Positions 6,178 through 11,717 of a stretch of 11,717 nucleotides of DNA are shown in pieces. Under the pieces are notes generated by a model. That model did not search any database. It saw only the letters and a list, made by a program, of their open reading frames with translations, and was not told where the DNA came from. Source of the DNA: Pseudomonadales bacterium (GTDB lineage: Bacteria; Pseudomonadota; Gammaproteobacteria; Pseudomonadales; Azotimanducaceae); NCBI GenBank assembly GCA_022448765.1, contig JAKUTI010000069.1:1-11717 (forward strand). Direction: 5' to 3'. The position numbers were made by a program, and so were the translations under genes. The first letter of the stretch is position 1, and the number at the start of each line of letters is the position of its first letter.

Positions 6178-7278
6178 ATGCAGATCCATTCGAGAAATGA
6201 CGCCTGGGTATTGGGACGGGAACCCCCGGAGGGTTGGCCGACGGACGGCGATTTTCGTTGGGTCACTCGAGACCAGCAGCTTCCCGATCGTGGGCAAGCG
6301 CTGACGAAAACCCTTTACCTCTCGATGGATCCATACCAATGGGGACGCCGACGCAGCGGCACCGAAGTGCCCGGGGATGTATGTCATGGCAGGACTGTCT
6401 CCGAGGTAATTGCGAGCCGCTCTGACGTGTACCGGGAAGGCGACATCATCTTTAATACCAACGGCTGGCAACGGTTTGGCCTAGTTGGAAACGGTATAGA
6501 TATTTTCGGCTACATGTTTCCACGAATTCTTGACATGAACTCGGCACCTGTATCCACCGCGGTAGGTATTCTCGGCATGCTCGGTCTGACGGCTTATGCC
6601 GGAATCTATTTGCAATGCCGACCGCAAGCGGGCGAAACGGTGGTGGTTTCGGCCGCATCTGGCGGAGTTGGTCAAGCCGCCGGCCAGATAGCCAGAATCC
6701 TCGGCTGTCGCGTCGTCGGTATCGCGGGCCAACAGTCCAAGTGCCGGTTCGTTACCGAGGAGTTGAGATTCGACGCGTGCATTTCACACCTATCTCCAAG
6801 TTACGCCGACGATCTCCGTGAAGCGTGCCCGGACGGGATCGACGTGTACTTCGAAAGCGTCGGTGGCAGCGTCTACGAAGGCGTCTTACCCCTGCTCAAT
6901 CAACGGTCACGCATCACGTTGTGCGGCATGATCTCGCAGTATGGCAACACCCTACCCGAACAGGCGTCCGAGCGGTGGCGGACGGTAGGAGCTCCATTTT
7001 TTCAGAAGCAAAACGTGACTGTTCATCCCCTTTTTGTGGGAAATTTTGTTCAGGACCACCAAACCACATTCCTTGAGACCATGGCAGGTTGGATAAAGGA
7101 TGGGTTAATCCGTTACCGCGAGGACATATGGGACGGCCTCGAACAAGCACCTGACGGCTTCGCCGCCATGCTAAAGGGAAAGAATTTTGGCAAAACGTTG
7201 ATCAAAGTTGCACCCGACGCAACGACCGACGATATACCCAAGCCAGGACGCTCAAACCGCAACGTGCTCGAGGCCTAA
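6178..7278 (+). CDS. MDR-family NADP-dependent oxidoreductase (prostaglandin reductase / leukotriene B4 dehydrogenase-like)
   Basis: A 366-aa zinc-free medium-chain dehydrogenase/reductase. The N-terminal GroES-like part (1-125) includes TLYLSMDPYQWGRR (45-58), equivalent to the 'LSVDPYMRGRM' signature of the prostaglandin/alkenal reductase group. The Rossmann part carries GMLGLTAYAG (133-142), the glycine-rich AASGGVGQAAGQIA (159-172) and a Lys at 188 in the expected NADPH-phosphate-binding region. FESVGG (225-230) and the C-terminal KGKNFGKTLIKV (333-344) also fit. The family reduces activated carbon-carbon double bonds of enones and enals with NADPH. The C-terminus runs about 20 residues past the last conserved motif. 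The ATG at 6178 has GGGGA 7 nt upstream. It is divergent from the Ldh_2 gene and ends 14 bp from the convergent dehalogenase. Substrate unknown. Confidence 0.9.
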   Translation: MQIHSRNDAWVLGREPPEGWPTDGDFRWVTRDQQLPDRGQALTKTLYLSMDPYQWGRRRSGTEVPGDVCHGRTVSEVIASRSDVYREGDIIFNTNGWQRFGLVGNGIDIFGYMFPRILDMNSAPVSTAVGILGMLGLTAYAGIYLQCRPQAGETVVVSAASGGVGQAAGQIARILGCRVVGIAGQQSKCRFVTEELRFDACISHLSPSYADDLREACPDGIDVYFESVGGSVYEGVLPLLNQRSRITLCGMISQYGNTLPEQASERWRTVGAPFFQKQNVTVHPLFVGNFVQDHQTTFLETMAGWIKDGLIRYREDIWDGLEQAPDGFAAMLKGKNFGKTLIKVAPDATTDDIPKPGRSNRNVLEA

Positions 7279-7292
7279 ACCGATTAAAACGT

Positions 7293-8168
7293 CTACAAAT
7301 CGTCGAGCCAGGCATCGATCGCCGCGCCAATTTCCTTCGGTGAGTCTTCCTGAATGAAGTGGCTGCCACGTACAGTCACTTCCTGCTGATTCGGCCAACG
7401 CCTACAAAATTCTCTCGGTCCACCCGTCAGCAATGCGCCAGGTTCCGCGTTGATAAATAGTTTTGGTATTTCCGATGTCCCGAGCCAATCGGCATAGGAC
7501 TGAACGACACGCGTGACATCTTCTGGCTCACCTTCGATGGGGATCTGACGTGGCCAGGTCAGCGTTGGTCGACGGCCCTCGCCTCGTTCAGTATATGGAC
7601 GCCGGTAGACGGACATCTCTGCCTCGGTTAGCTCTCGTAGAATCGATCCAGGTAATACCCGCTCCACAAAAAGATTGTCTTCCAACACCATCGCCTCGCC
7701 CGCTTCCGAACGAAATCCTTGAAAAATGCCCCGAGCCGCGTCCGGAAATTCATCCCATGTCAGCGGGCGGACAATCGCCTCCATGTAACAAATTCCGCGG
7801 ACCGCTCGCGGGTGGCGTTGCGCCCAATCAAACCCAAGCGCTGATCCCCAATCGTGGACGACCAATACCACCTCGTCTACCACACCGAGTTCGGCCAAAG
7901 CCCCTTCGAAAAACCGCTGCTGCTCAGCGTACGTGTACGAGTCGGGACCCGAGTTGATGAGCTTGTCAGAATCGCCCATACCGACAAGATCCAAAGCAAT
8001 GCACCGACCGTGGTGTGCAAGCATCGGCATCACATTACGCCAGAGATAACTCGACGTCGGATTCCCATGTTGAAAAACGATGGGCATTCCTTCGCCCATT
8101 TCAACGTACGCCATGCGGCGGTCACCGACTTTAACGAAACGCTTCGCGTGTTCCTCCGCCGACGCCAT
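7293..8168 (-). CDS. Haloalkane dehalogenase, HLD-II type (DhaA/LinB-like alpha/beta hydrolase)
   Basis: A 291-aa alpha/beta-hydrolase that hydrolyses the carbon-halogen bond of haloalkanes to an alcohol and halide. The complete HLD-II pentad is visible: halide-binding Asn36 (QHGNPTSSYLWRN, with the HGNP oxyanion motif), nucleophile Asp106 and halide-binding Trp107 in VVHDWGSALGFDWAQ, acid Glu130 in GICYMEAIVRP, and base His270 in VRGSHFIQEDSP. An acid at the end of strand 6 (Glu130) rather than later is what separates HLD-II from HLD-I. Length matches the family (about 290-310), and there is no signal peptide, so it is cytoplasmic. The ATG at 8168 has AGGAA 5 nt upstream. A near-perfect palindrome sits in its leader (8188-8203). 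An SDR gene diverges 183 bp away and could oxidise a product alcohol. The real substrate is unknown, as for most environmental members. Confidence 0.94.
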   Translation of the reverse strand: MASAEEHAKRFVKVGDRRMAYVEMGEGMPIVFQHGNPTSSYLWRNVMPMLAHHGRCIALDLVGMGDSDKLINSGPDSYTYAEQQRFFEGALAELGVVDEVVLVVHDWGSALGFDWAQRHPRAVRGICYMEAIVRPLTWDEFPDAARGIFQGFRSEAGEAMVLEDNLFVERVLPGSILRELTEAEMSVYRRPYTERGEGRRPTLTWPRQIPIEGEPEDVTRVVQSYADWLGTSEIPKLFINAEPGALLTGGPREFCRRWPNQQEVTVRGSHFIQEDSPKEIGAAIDAWLDDL

Positions 8169-8187
8169 CTCAGTTCCTCGTGTATCG

Positions 8188-8203
8188 CCTAGGTCGACTT
8201 AGG
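8188..8203. promoter_or_regulatory. Candidate operator palindrome in the dehalogenase leader
   Basis: CCTAGGTCGACTTAGG is a 16-bp dyad with 7 of 8 arm positions matched. It lies 19 bp before the dehalogenase ATG, just upstream of its ribosome binding site, and 148 bp before the divergent SDR start. Size and symmetry suit a dimeric repressor such as a TetR-like protein, but no regulator gene is in the window. Confidence 0.38.
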
Positions 8204-8279
8204 TTACACCCGACCGAACAACAACAGGACAGGGATCACGTCCAATAGAACGGTAATTCACGCACGTCGGCGTTGATAC

Positions 8280-8300
8280 GCAAGCATGGCCTTCGCTTGC
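8280..8300 (+). repeat. Small inverted repeat upstream of the SDR gene
   Basis: GCAAGC (8280-8285) and GCTTGC (8295-8300) are perfect 6-bp arms around 9 bp, about 50 bp before the SDR start. It may be a leader hairpin or an operator half-site pair, and may well be chance. TTGCAC at its right end could serve as a -35, but no convincing -10 follows. Confidence 0.2.
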
Positions 8301-8351
8301 ACCTGGGCCCTACGGATGCCTGAATATGCAATTGGCTGGCTAGGAGACAAG

Positions 8352-9134
8352 ATGATGGGCAAGCGAACGGTACTTGTGACGGGGGCGGCTCGCGGAATCG
8401 GTAAAGGGATCGCGGACGCCTTTCTGCGTGCGGGGCACCGCGTCATGATCGCCGACCTCGGCACAAGTCTCGATTGGAATTACGATTTGGCCACTGATCA
8501 TGCGTTGAAAGAGGCCCTCGACGACCTGTCGACCCTCGGCGAAGTTGAAAGCGTTGAGGTCGACGTCACCCAGGAGATATCCTGCCAAGAAGCTATCGAC
8601 AAGACATTGGACGCCTTCGGCCAAATCGACGTCCTCGTAAACAACGCGGGGATTGTCGATAGCGGTCCAATCGAAAGCTTTGCAGAGGCGACTTGGGACC
8701 GAATTTTCGCAGTCAACGTAAAAGGGATTTTTCTGATGTCAAAAACGGCGTTACCCGCTCTAAAGGCGTCGACCAACGCAGCAATCGTGAGCACAGCGTC
8801 CATCGCTGGCAAGCGAGGCTCGGCAAACCTCGCCGCGTACTGTGCATCGAAATTTGCGGCCGTGGGTTTAACCCAATCAATGGCCCAAGAATTTGCTCCA
8901 TTGGGGATTCGCGTCAATGCCATTTGTCCGGGGGTGGTAGGAACTGCGATGTGGCTCGATCACCTTATGGCCAATCAAAGTGCAGCGGCGTTCGACGATC
9001 GCATGGCCGACATGATGCCTCTGGGTAGACCGCAAACCGCCGATGACATGGGTCAAGCAGCCGTCTACCTTGCAACCGCGCCCAACGTAACCGGGGTCTC
9101 GCTCAACGTGGCCGGCGGCTTCGAGATGCATTAG
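8352..9134 (+). CDS. Classical SDR-family oxidoreductase
   Basis: A 260-aa short-chain dehydrogenase/reductase, NAD(P)-dependent. The cofactor motif TGAARGIG is at 10-17, the acidic D36 after the second strand (MIADLG) favours NAD, DVT is at 71-73, NNAG at 97-100, catalytic Ser150 in STASIAGKRG, and Tyr163/Lys167 in YCASK. The C-terminal NPGx-type segment reads VNAICPGVVGTAMW (188-201), and the family ending GVSLNVAGGFEM is intact. The frame is open upstream to 8286, but TAGGAGA just before the ATGs at 8352 and 8355 fixes the start. The gene heads a plus-strand run with the PpiC, HupE and cytochrome genes, and diverges from the haloalkane dehalogenase. Oxidation of a secondary alcohol produced by that enzyme is possible but unproven. 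Its stop codon overlaps the AGGA ribosome binding site of the next gene. Confidence 0.93.
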   Translation: MMGKRTVLVTGAARGIGKGIADAFLRAGHRVMIADLGTSLDWNYDLATDHALKEALDDLSTLGEVESVEVDVTQEISCQEAIDKTLDAFGQIDVLVNNAGIVDSGPIESFAEATWDRIFAVNVKGIFLMSKTALPALKASTNAAIVSTASIAGKRGSANLAAYCASKFAAVGLTQSMAQEFAPLGIRVNAICPGVVGTAMWLDHLMANQSAAAFDDRMADMMPLGRPQTADDMGQAAVYLATAPNVTGVSLNVAGGFEMH

Positions 9135-9149
9135 GACGTGCCAAATACC

Positions 9150-9956
9150 ATGCGTTTTATCCGCGACCCACTCTTTGTCTTTATCGTTGTCGGCGTCCTT
9201 CTGTTCGCCATCGATTCGACGCGTCAAGAAGAATCAGCCGACCGGAATATCGTCGTCAGCAAGAATGATATTCGGCGATTAAGCGATCAATGGCTTTCGC
9301 AGATGGGTAACGAACCGAGTTCTACAGAACTCGACGGCTTAATCGACGCACATGTCCGAGAAGAAATGTTCGTCCGCGAGGCTCGAAAACTCGGACTAGA
9401 ACACGACGATGTCATCATTCGCCGACGCCTTGCTCAAAAACTGCAGTTCGTCGTGGGAGACCGAGCACTACTCGAAGCTCCGAGTGATCAAGCGCTGCGT
9501 AGTTATTTCGATCGTCATCAGGAACGCTATCGGGTCGCCGAGCGATTGAACTTTTCACACGTATTTTTTAGCCCGGAACGCCGAAACAACGCCGCTGAAG
9601 ATGCGTCAGACGCACTTAGATCAATCCACGATAAGAACTGGCGCGAACTCGGCGATAGCTTCATGTTACGGCGAACATATACCCAAGCGACGCCCGCAGA
9701 AATCCGTCGGGATTTCGGATCGCGCTTTATGACGTCACTTTCATCGCTCTCGATCGGCACTTGGCAGGGACCCATCATATCTGGCTACGGCCAACATCTG
9801 GTGAAGCTCACGCAGCGCTACCCAGCGCGCGAATCGACTTTCGACGAGGCGGCCGAGCGAGTTCGAAACGATTTCAACCTAGATCGCCGTGTCGAGGCAA
9901 ACGCCGCCGAACTGGAAGTTATGCGCGAAAATTACCGCATTCGAATCGACCGATGA
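9150..9956 (+). CDS. Membrane-anchored parvulin-type peptidyl-prolyl isomerase (PpiC/SurA-like)
   Basis: A 268-aa protein. Residues 7-21 (PLFVFIVVGVLLFAI) form one N-terminal membrane anchor, leaving the rest in the periplasm. The N-domain (about 30-115) resembles the SurA/PrsA chaperone part, with a helix-rich LIDAHVREEMFVREARKLG. Residues 127-222 are a weakly conserved rotamase domain (YRVAERLNFSHVFFS, then the late GPIISGYGQHLVKL). Such proteins help fold or insert envelope proteins. An upstream in-frame GTG at 9138 is possible, but it lies only 1 nt after AGGA, so ATG 9150 (13 nt) is preferred; neither spacing is ideal. The gene is 15 bp after the SDR and overlaps the HupE gene by 4 bp. 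PpiC next to HupE/UreJ recurs in marine bacteria, so the two probably act together, perhaps with PpiC aiding maturation of partner envelope proteins. Confidence 0.82.
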   Translation: MRFIRDPLFVFIVVGVLLFAIDSTRQEESADRNIVVSKNDIRRLSDQWLSQMGNEPSSTELDGLIDAHVREEMFVREARKLGLEHDDVIIRRRLAQKLQFVVGDRALLEAPSDQALRSYFDRHQERYRVAERLNFSHVFFSPERRNNAAEDASDALRSIHDKNWRELGDSFMLRRTYTQATPAEIRRDFGSRFMTSLSSLSIGTWQGPIISGYGQHLVKLTQRYPARESTFDEAAERVRNDFNLDRRVEANAAELEVMRENYRIRIDR

Positions 9957-10924
9957 ACCGGCTCGTCTTGATTGTGTTTTGTGTCTGTGCGGCATCGTCT
10001 CTGGCACACGAAGTGAGGCCCGCGTACCTCGAAATAAACGCACACGGCGACAACGAATACTCGGTCATCTGGAAACAACCCTTGCTTAATGGGCGGCCTT
10101 TATCGCTGCAACCCGAGTTCCCTCGTGACTGCGCCCGATCCTCTTCACGGATCGAAGCCTTAGGATCCGAAGCCCTTATCGAACACATCGAACTTCGCTG
10201 TGCGTCGTCGCTGGAAGGCCGACCGGTGGGTGTCTCCGGGCTAACCAGAACTCTCACCGATGTTCTGGTTCGAGCGCAACTTATCAACGGCACCACGACA
10301 ATTCTGCTCCGACCAGAGTCACCACACGCGGCTCTCGTCACCGACCGATCCGCGCCGTTAAACAGCTACCTTCGACTCGGTGTTGAGCATCTCTTGTTCG
10401 GTATCGATCACGTACTCTTTGTGATCGGTCTGATGTTTTTTCTCGACCGAATTGGACCGTTGGTTAAAACCATTACCGCATTCACACTGGCACATAGTCT
10501 GACACTCGGCATCTCGGCGGTCGGGCTCGTCCGCATTCCCCAAGCACCCATCGAAGCAATTATCGCCCTCTCCATTCTGTTCTTAGCAGTCGAAAAGCTC
10601 CGCGGGACCACGGATACCCTATTGGTACGGCGCACCTGGTTGATTGCGTTCATTTTTGGCTTACTCCACGGCTTCGGCTTTGCTGGGGCTCTTAACGATA
10701 TCGGGCTTCCGCGCGAGAACCTCCTGCTCGCGCTACTGCTTTTCAATCTTGGCGTGGAACTTGGTCAACTGGCAGTGGTTGCCGGCGCTTTACTCATTAC
10801 GCGGGCCACGACGCATTGGTTCAGTCCAACACCACAAATTGTTTGGCAGGCTCCAGTCTATGGAATAGGTGCGATCGCTTCGTTTTGGTTCGTCGCTAGA
10901 AGTGTGAGTATTGTTTTCACCTAA
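9953..10924 (+). CDS. HupE/UreJ-family membrane protein (putative Ni/Co-type transporter)
   Basis: A 323-aa protein. The start at 9953 forms an ATGA overlap with the PpiC stop; the frame extends back to 9761, but that part lies inside the PpiC gene. Residues 1-18 are a signal peptide (LVLIVFCVCAASSLA, cleavage before His19, giving a mature N-terminus HEVRPAYLEI). Residues 19-135 are a periplasmic domain, followed by about six membrane segments. His-containing motifs of the family are GVEHLLFGIDH (143-153), HSLTLG (181-186), GLLHGFGFAG (236-245) and NLGVELGQL in the later segments. HupE and UreJ proteins are nickel permeases accompanying hydrogenase or urease. This longer form with a periplasmic domain (HupE/UreJ_2 type) occurs away from those enzymes, so its ion is unknown. 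No hydrogenase or urease gene is visible here. Confidence 0.9.
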   Translation: MNRLVLIVFCVCAASSLAHEVRPAYLEINAHGDNEYSVIWKQPLLNGRPLSLQPEFPRDCARSSSRIEALGSEALIEHIELRCASSLEGRPVGVSGLTRTLTDVLVRAQLINGTTTILLRPESPHAALVTDRSAPLNSYLRLGVEHLLFGIDHVLFVIGLMFFLDRIGPLVKTITAFTLAHSLTLGISAVGLVRIPQAPIEAIIALSILFLAVEKLRGTTDTLLVRRTWLIAFIFGLLHGFGFAGALNDIGLPRENLLLALLLFNLGVELGQLAVVAGALLITRATTHWFSPTPQIVWQAPVYGIGAIASFWFVARSVSIVFT

Positions 10925-10972
10925 CGACGGTTTTTCAATCGCTCCGCGTGGGACCTCGGGAGTCAAGCCGCA

Positions 10973-11717
10973 ATGTCCATGACGGGTAGCCAGTGGTTTT
11001 CTTGGACAAATCGCAATCGTATTTTCATCATCGTCACGATTTTGTTGATGGCCACATTGGGAGCTTGTACCCGCGACGAATACCCTCAGACGCTGTCTGA
11101 TTGGAATCAACTGTGGATTGAGGACGGAGTGCTCGTCGTAGGGGAAGACGCGGAGCCATTCACAATTAATTCGCCTCTTTTTTCTGATTACGCATTGAAA
11201 CTACGCACGCGCCACGTCCCGGGGGAAATTGAGGTTAAGGACGACTGGTACGAATATCCGGTTGGCAGCATCTTCACGAAAACGTTCTATTACCCCGAGG
11301 TCAATGGTGAGCTCACCCGTTACAGTAATCACTCGACCCATACGTCGGTCACACTGAACGACCACCGCTTGCTTGAAACGCGCGTTCTGTACAAAGAAGC
11401 CTCAGGCTGGGTTGCTCTGCCTTATCTCTGGAATGAAGCCCAAACAAAAGCAAGGTTAGCTCCCACAGGAAGTTCCCTACCGCTCACCCTGGACAATGAA
11501 GCGTTCGTCTATTTCGTTCCCGACCAGAACCAATGTGCAAGCTGTCACGCGTGGAACCACACCACGGGTGAGATCCGACCATTAGGCGCCAAGCCTGCGC
11601 AGTTCGGTTCTATGCCCGCATGGCAAAACAACGCTATCAGGGTCGAGGAGCGGGCCAGGGCATACCTCGACGTATCGTGTGCACACTGCCACAACGCAGA
11701 AGGCGCGGCCGATACAT
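10973..11717 (+). CDS. Dihaem c-type cytochrome lipoprotein, SO2930/HNE_0200-like (cut by right window edge)
   Basis: The frame opens at the ATG at 10973, with CGGGAG about 10 nt upstream, and runs for 248 codons to the window edge. Residues 17-32 (IFIIVTILLMATLGAC) form a lipoprotein signal with lipidated Cys32, so the protein is probably an envelope lipoprotein. SPLFSDYALKLRTRHVPGE, YPVGSIFTKTFYYP and LPYLWNEAQTKARL fit the SO2930 / HNE_0200 family. Two CxxCH haem sites are visible: CASCH at 188-192 and CAHCH at 236-240, the latter in AYLDVSCAHCHNAEGAADT, a family hallmark. The C-terminus is missing. Family members are thought to carry electrons or handle redox chemistry in the envelope, but their substrate is unknown. 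The gene is 48 bp after HupE on the same strand, so co-transcription is likely. Confidence 0.88.
   Translation, partial: MSMTGSQWFSWTNRNRIFIIVTILLMATLGACTRDEYPQTLSDWNQLWIEDGVLVVGEDAEPFTINSPLFSDYALKLRTRHVPGEIEVKDDWYEYPVGSIFTKTFYYPEVNGELTRYSNHSTHTSVTLNDHRLLETRVLYKEASGWVALPYLWNEAQTKARLAPTGSSLPLTLDNEAFVYFVPDQNQCASCHAWNHTTGEIRPLGAKPAQFGSMPAWQNNAIRVEERARAYLDVSCAHCHNAEGAADT

Noticed and set aside
6064..6471. Upstream in-frame extension of the Ldh_2 gene to 494 aa
   Set aside because: It covers the divergent MDR gene and its region, and AGGAGA fixes the start at 6063 at family length.
8286..8351. Upstream ATG for the SDR gene
   Set aside because: No ribosome binding site at 8286; TAGGAGA precedes the ATG pair at 8352/8355 and the protein then begins just before the Rossmann motif.
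9761..9952. N-terminal extension of the HupE gene
   Set aside because: It lies inside the PpiC gene, is rich in Arg and lacks a signal peptide; the ATG at 9953 is followed by a clear signal peptide and makes an ATGA overlap.
1..11717. CRISPR array, tRNA or rRNA gene, insertion sequence, toxin-antitoxin or phage gene
   Set aside because: I looked for regularly spaced repeats, cloverleaf-like stretches and transposase or integrase motifs and saw none; a tRNA or small RNA search program would settle the RNA part.

Overview
The window (11.7 kb, mid-GC, densely coded on both strands) looks like chromosomal DNA of a free-living, probably marine, gammaproteobacterium. That placement is inferred from the kinds of family present (SPOR lipoprotein, Prx5-type peroxiredoxin, cytoplasmic arylsulfotransferase-like propeller, Ldh_2 dehydrogenase, HLD-II dehalogenase, PpiC/HupE pair, HNE_0200/SO2930-type dihaem cytochrome). 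No rRNA or other marker gene confirms it. I saw no tRNA, rRNA, CRISPR array, insertion sequence, phage or plasmid gene. Thirteen protein genes are supported, two of them cut by the window edges. No gap between genes exceeds 300 bases.

Left part (1-2921). The minus strand carries the start of an HNH-endonuclease-like gene running off the left edge, with its own candidate promoter, and before it a two-domain MaoC/hot-dog protein whose usual catalytic aspartate is replaced. Divergent from that is a SPOR-domain lipoprotein (+). It converges on a minus-strand pair, a Prx5-type peroxiredoxin followed by a small cupin.

Middle part (2922-8168). An EamA/DMT-family exporter (+) converges on a minus-strand pair, an Ldh_2-family dehydrogenase followed 12 bp later by an arylsulfotransferase-like beta-propeller. 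Divergent from the dehydrogenase is a zinc-free MDR-family NADPH oxidoreductase (+), which converges on a haloalkane dehalogenase (-) with a complete HLD-II catalytic pentad.

Right part (8169-11717). A 183-bp divergent intergenic region separates the dehalogenase from a plus-strand run: classical SDR, then a membrane-anchored parvulin-type prolyl isomerase, then a HupE/UreJ-type membrane protein (4-bp ATGA overlap), then a lipoprotein-type dihaem cytochrome cut by the right edge. The last three act in the envelope and plausibly form one metal or redox module. The dehalogenase and the oxidoreductases around it suggest use of small organic, possibly halogenated, molecules, but substrates cannot be read from sequence.

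No clearly new defence or mobile system is visible. The items most worth a second look are the PpiC-HupE-dihaem cytochrome operon, the dehalogenase/SDR divergent pair with a near-perfect palindrome in the dehalogenase leader, the MaoC-like protein without its catalytic Asp, and the cytoplasmic arylsulfotransferase-like gene coupled to a dehydrogenase.
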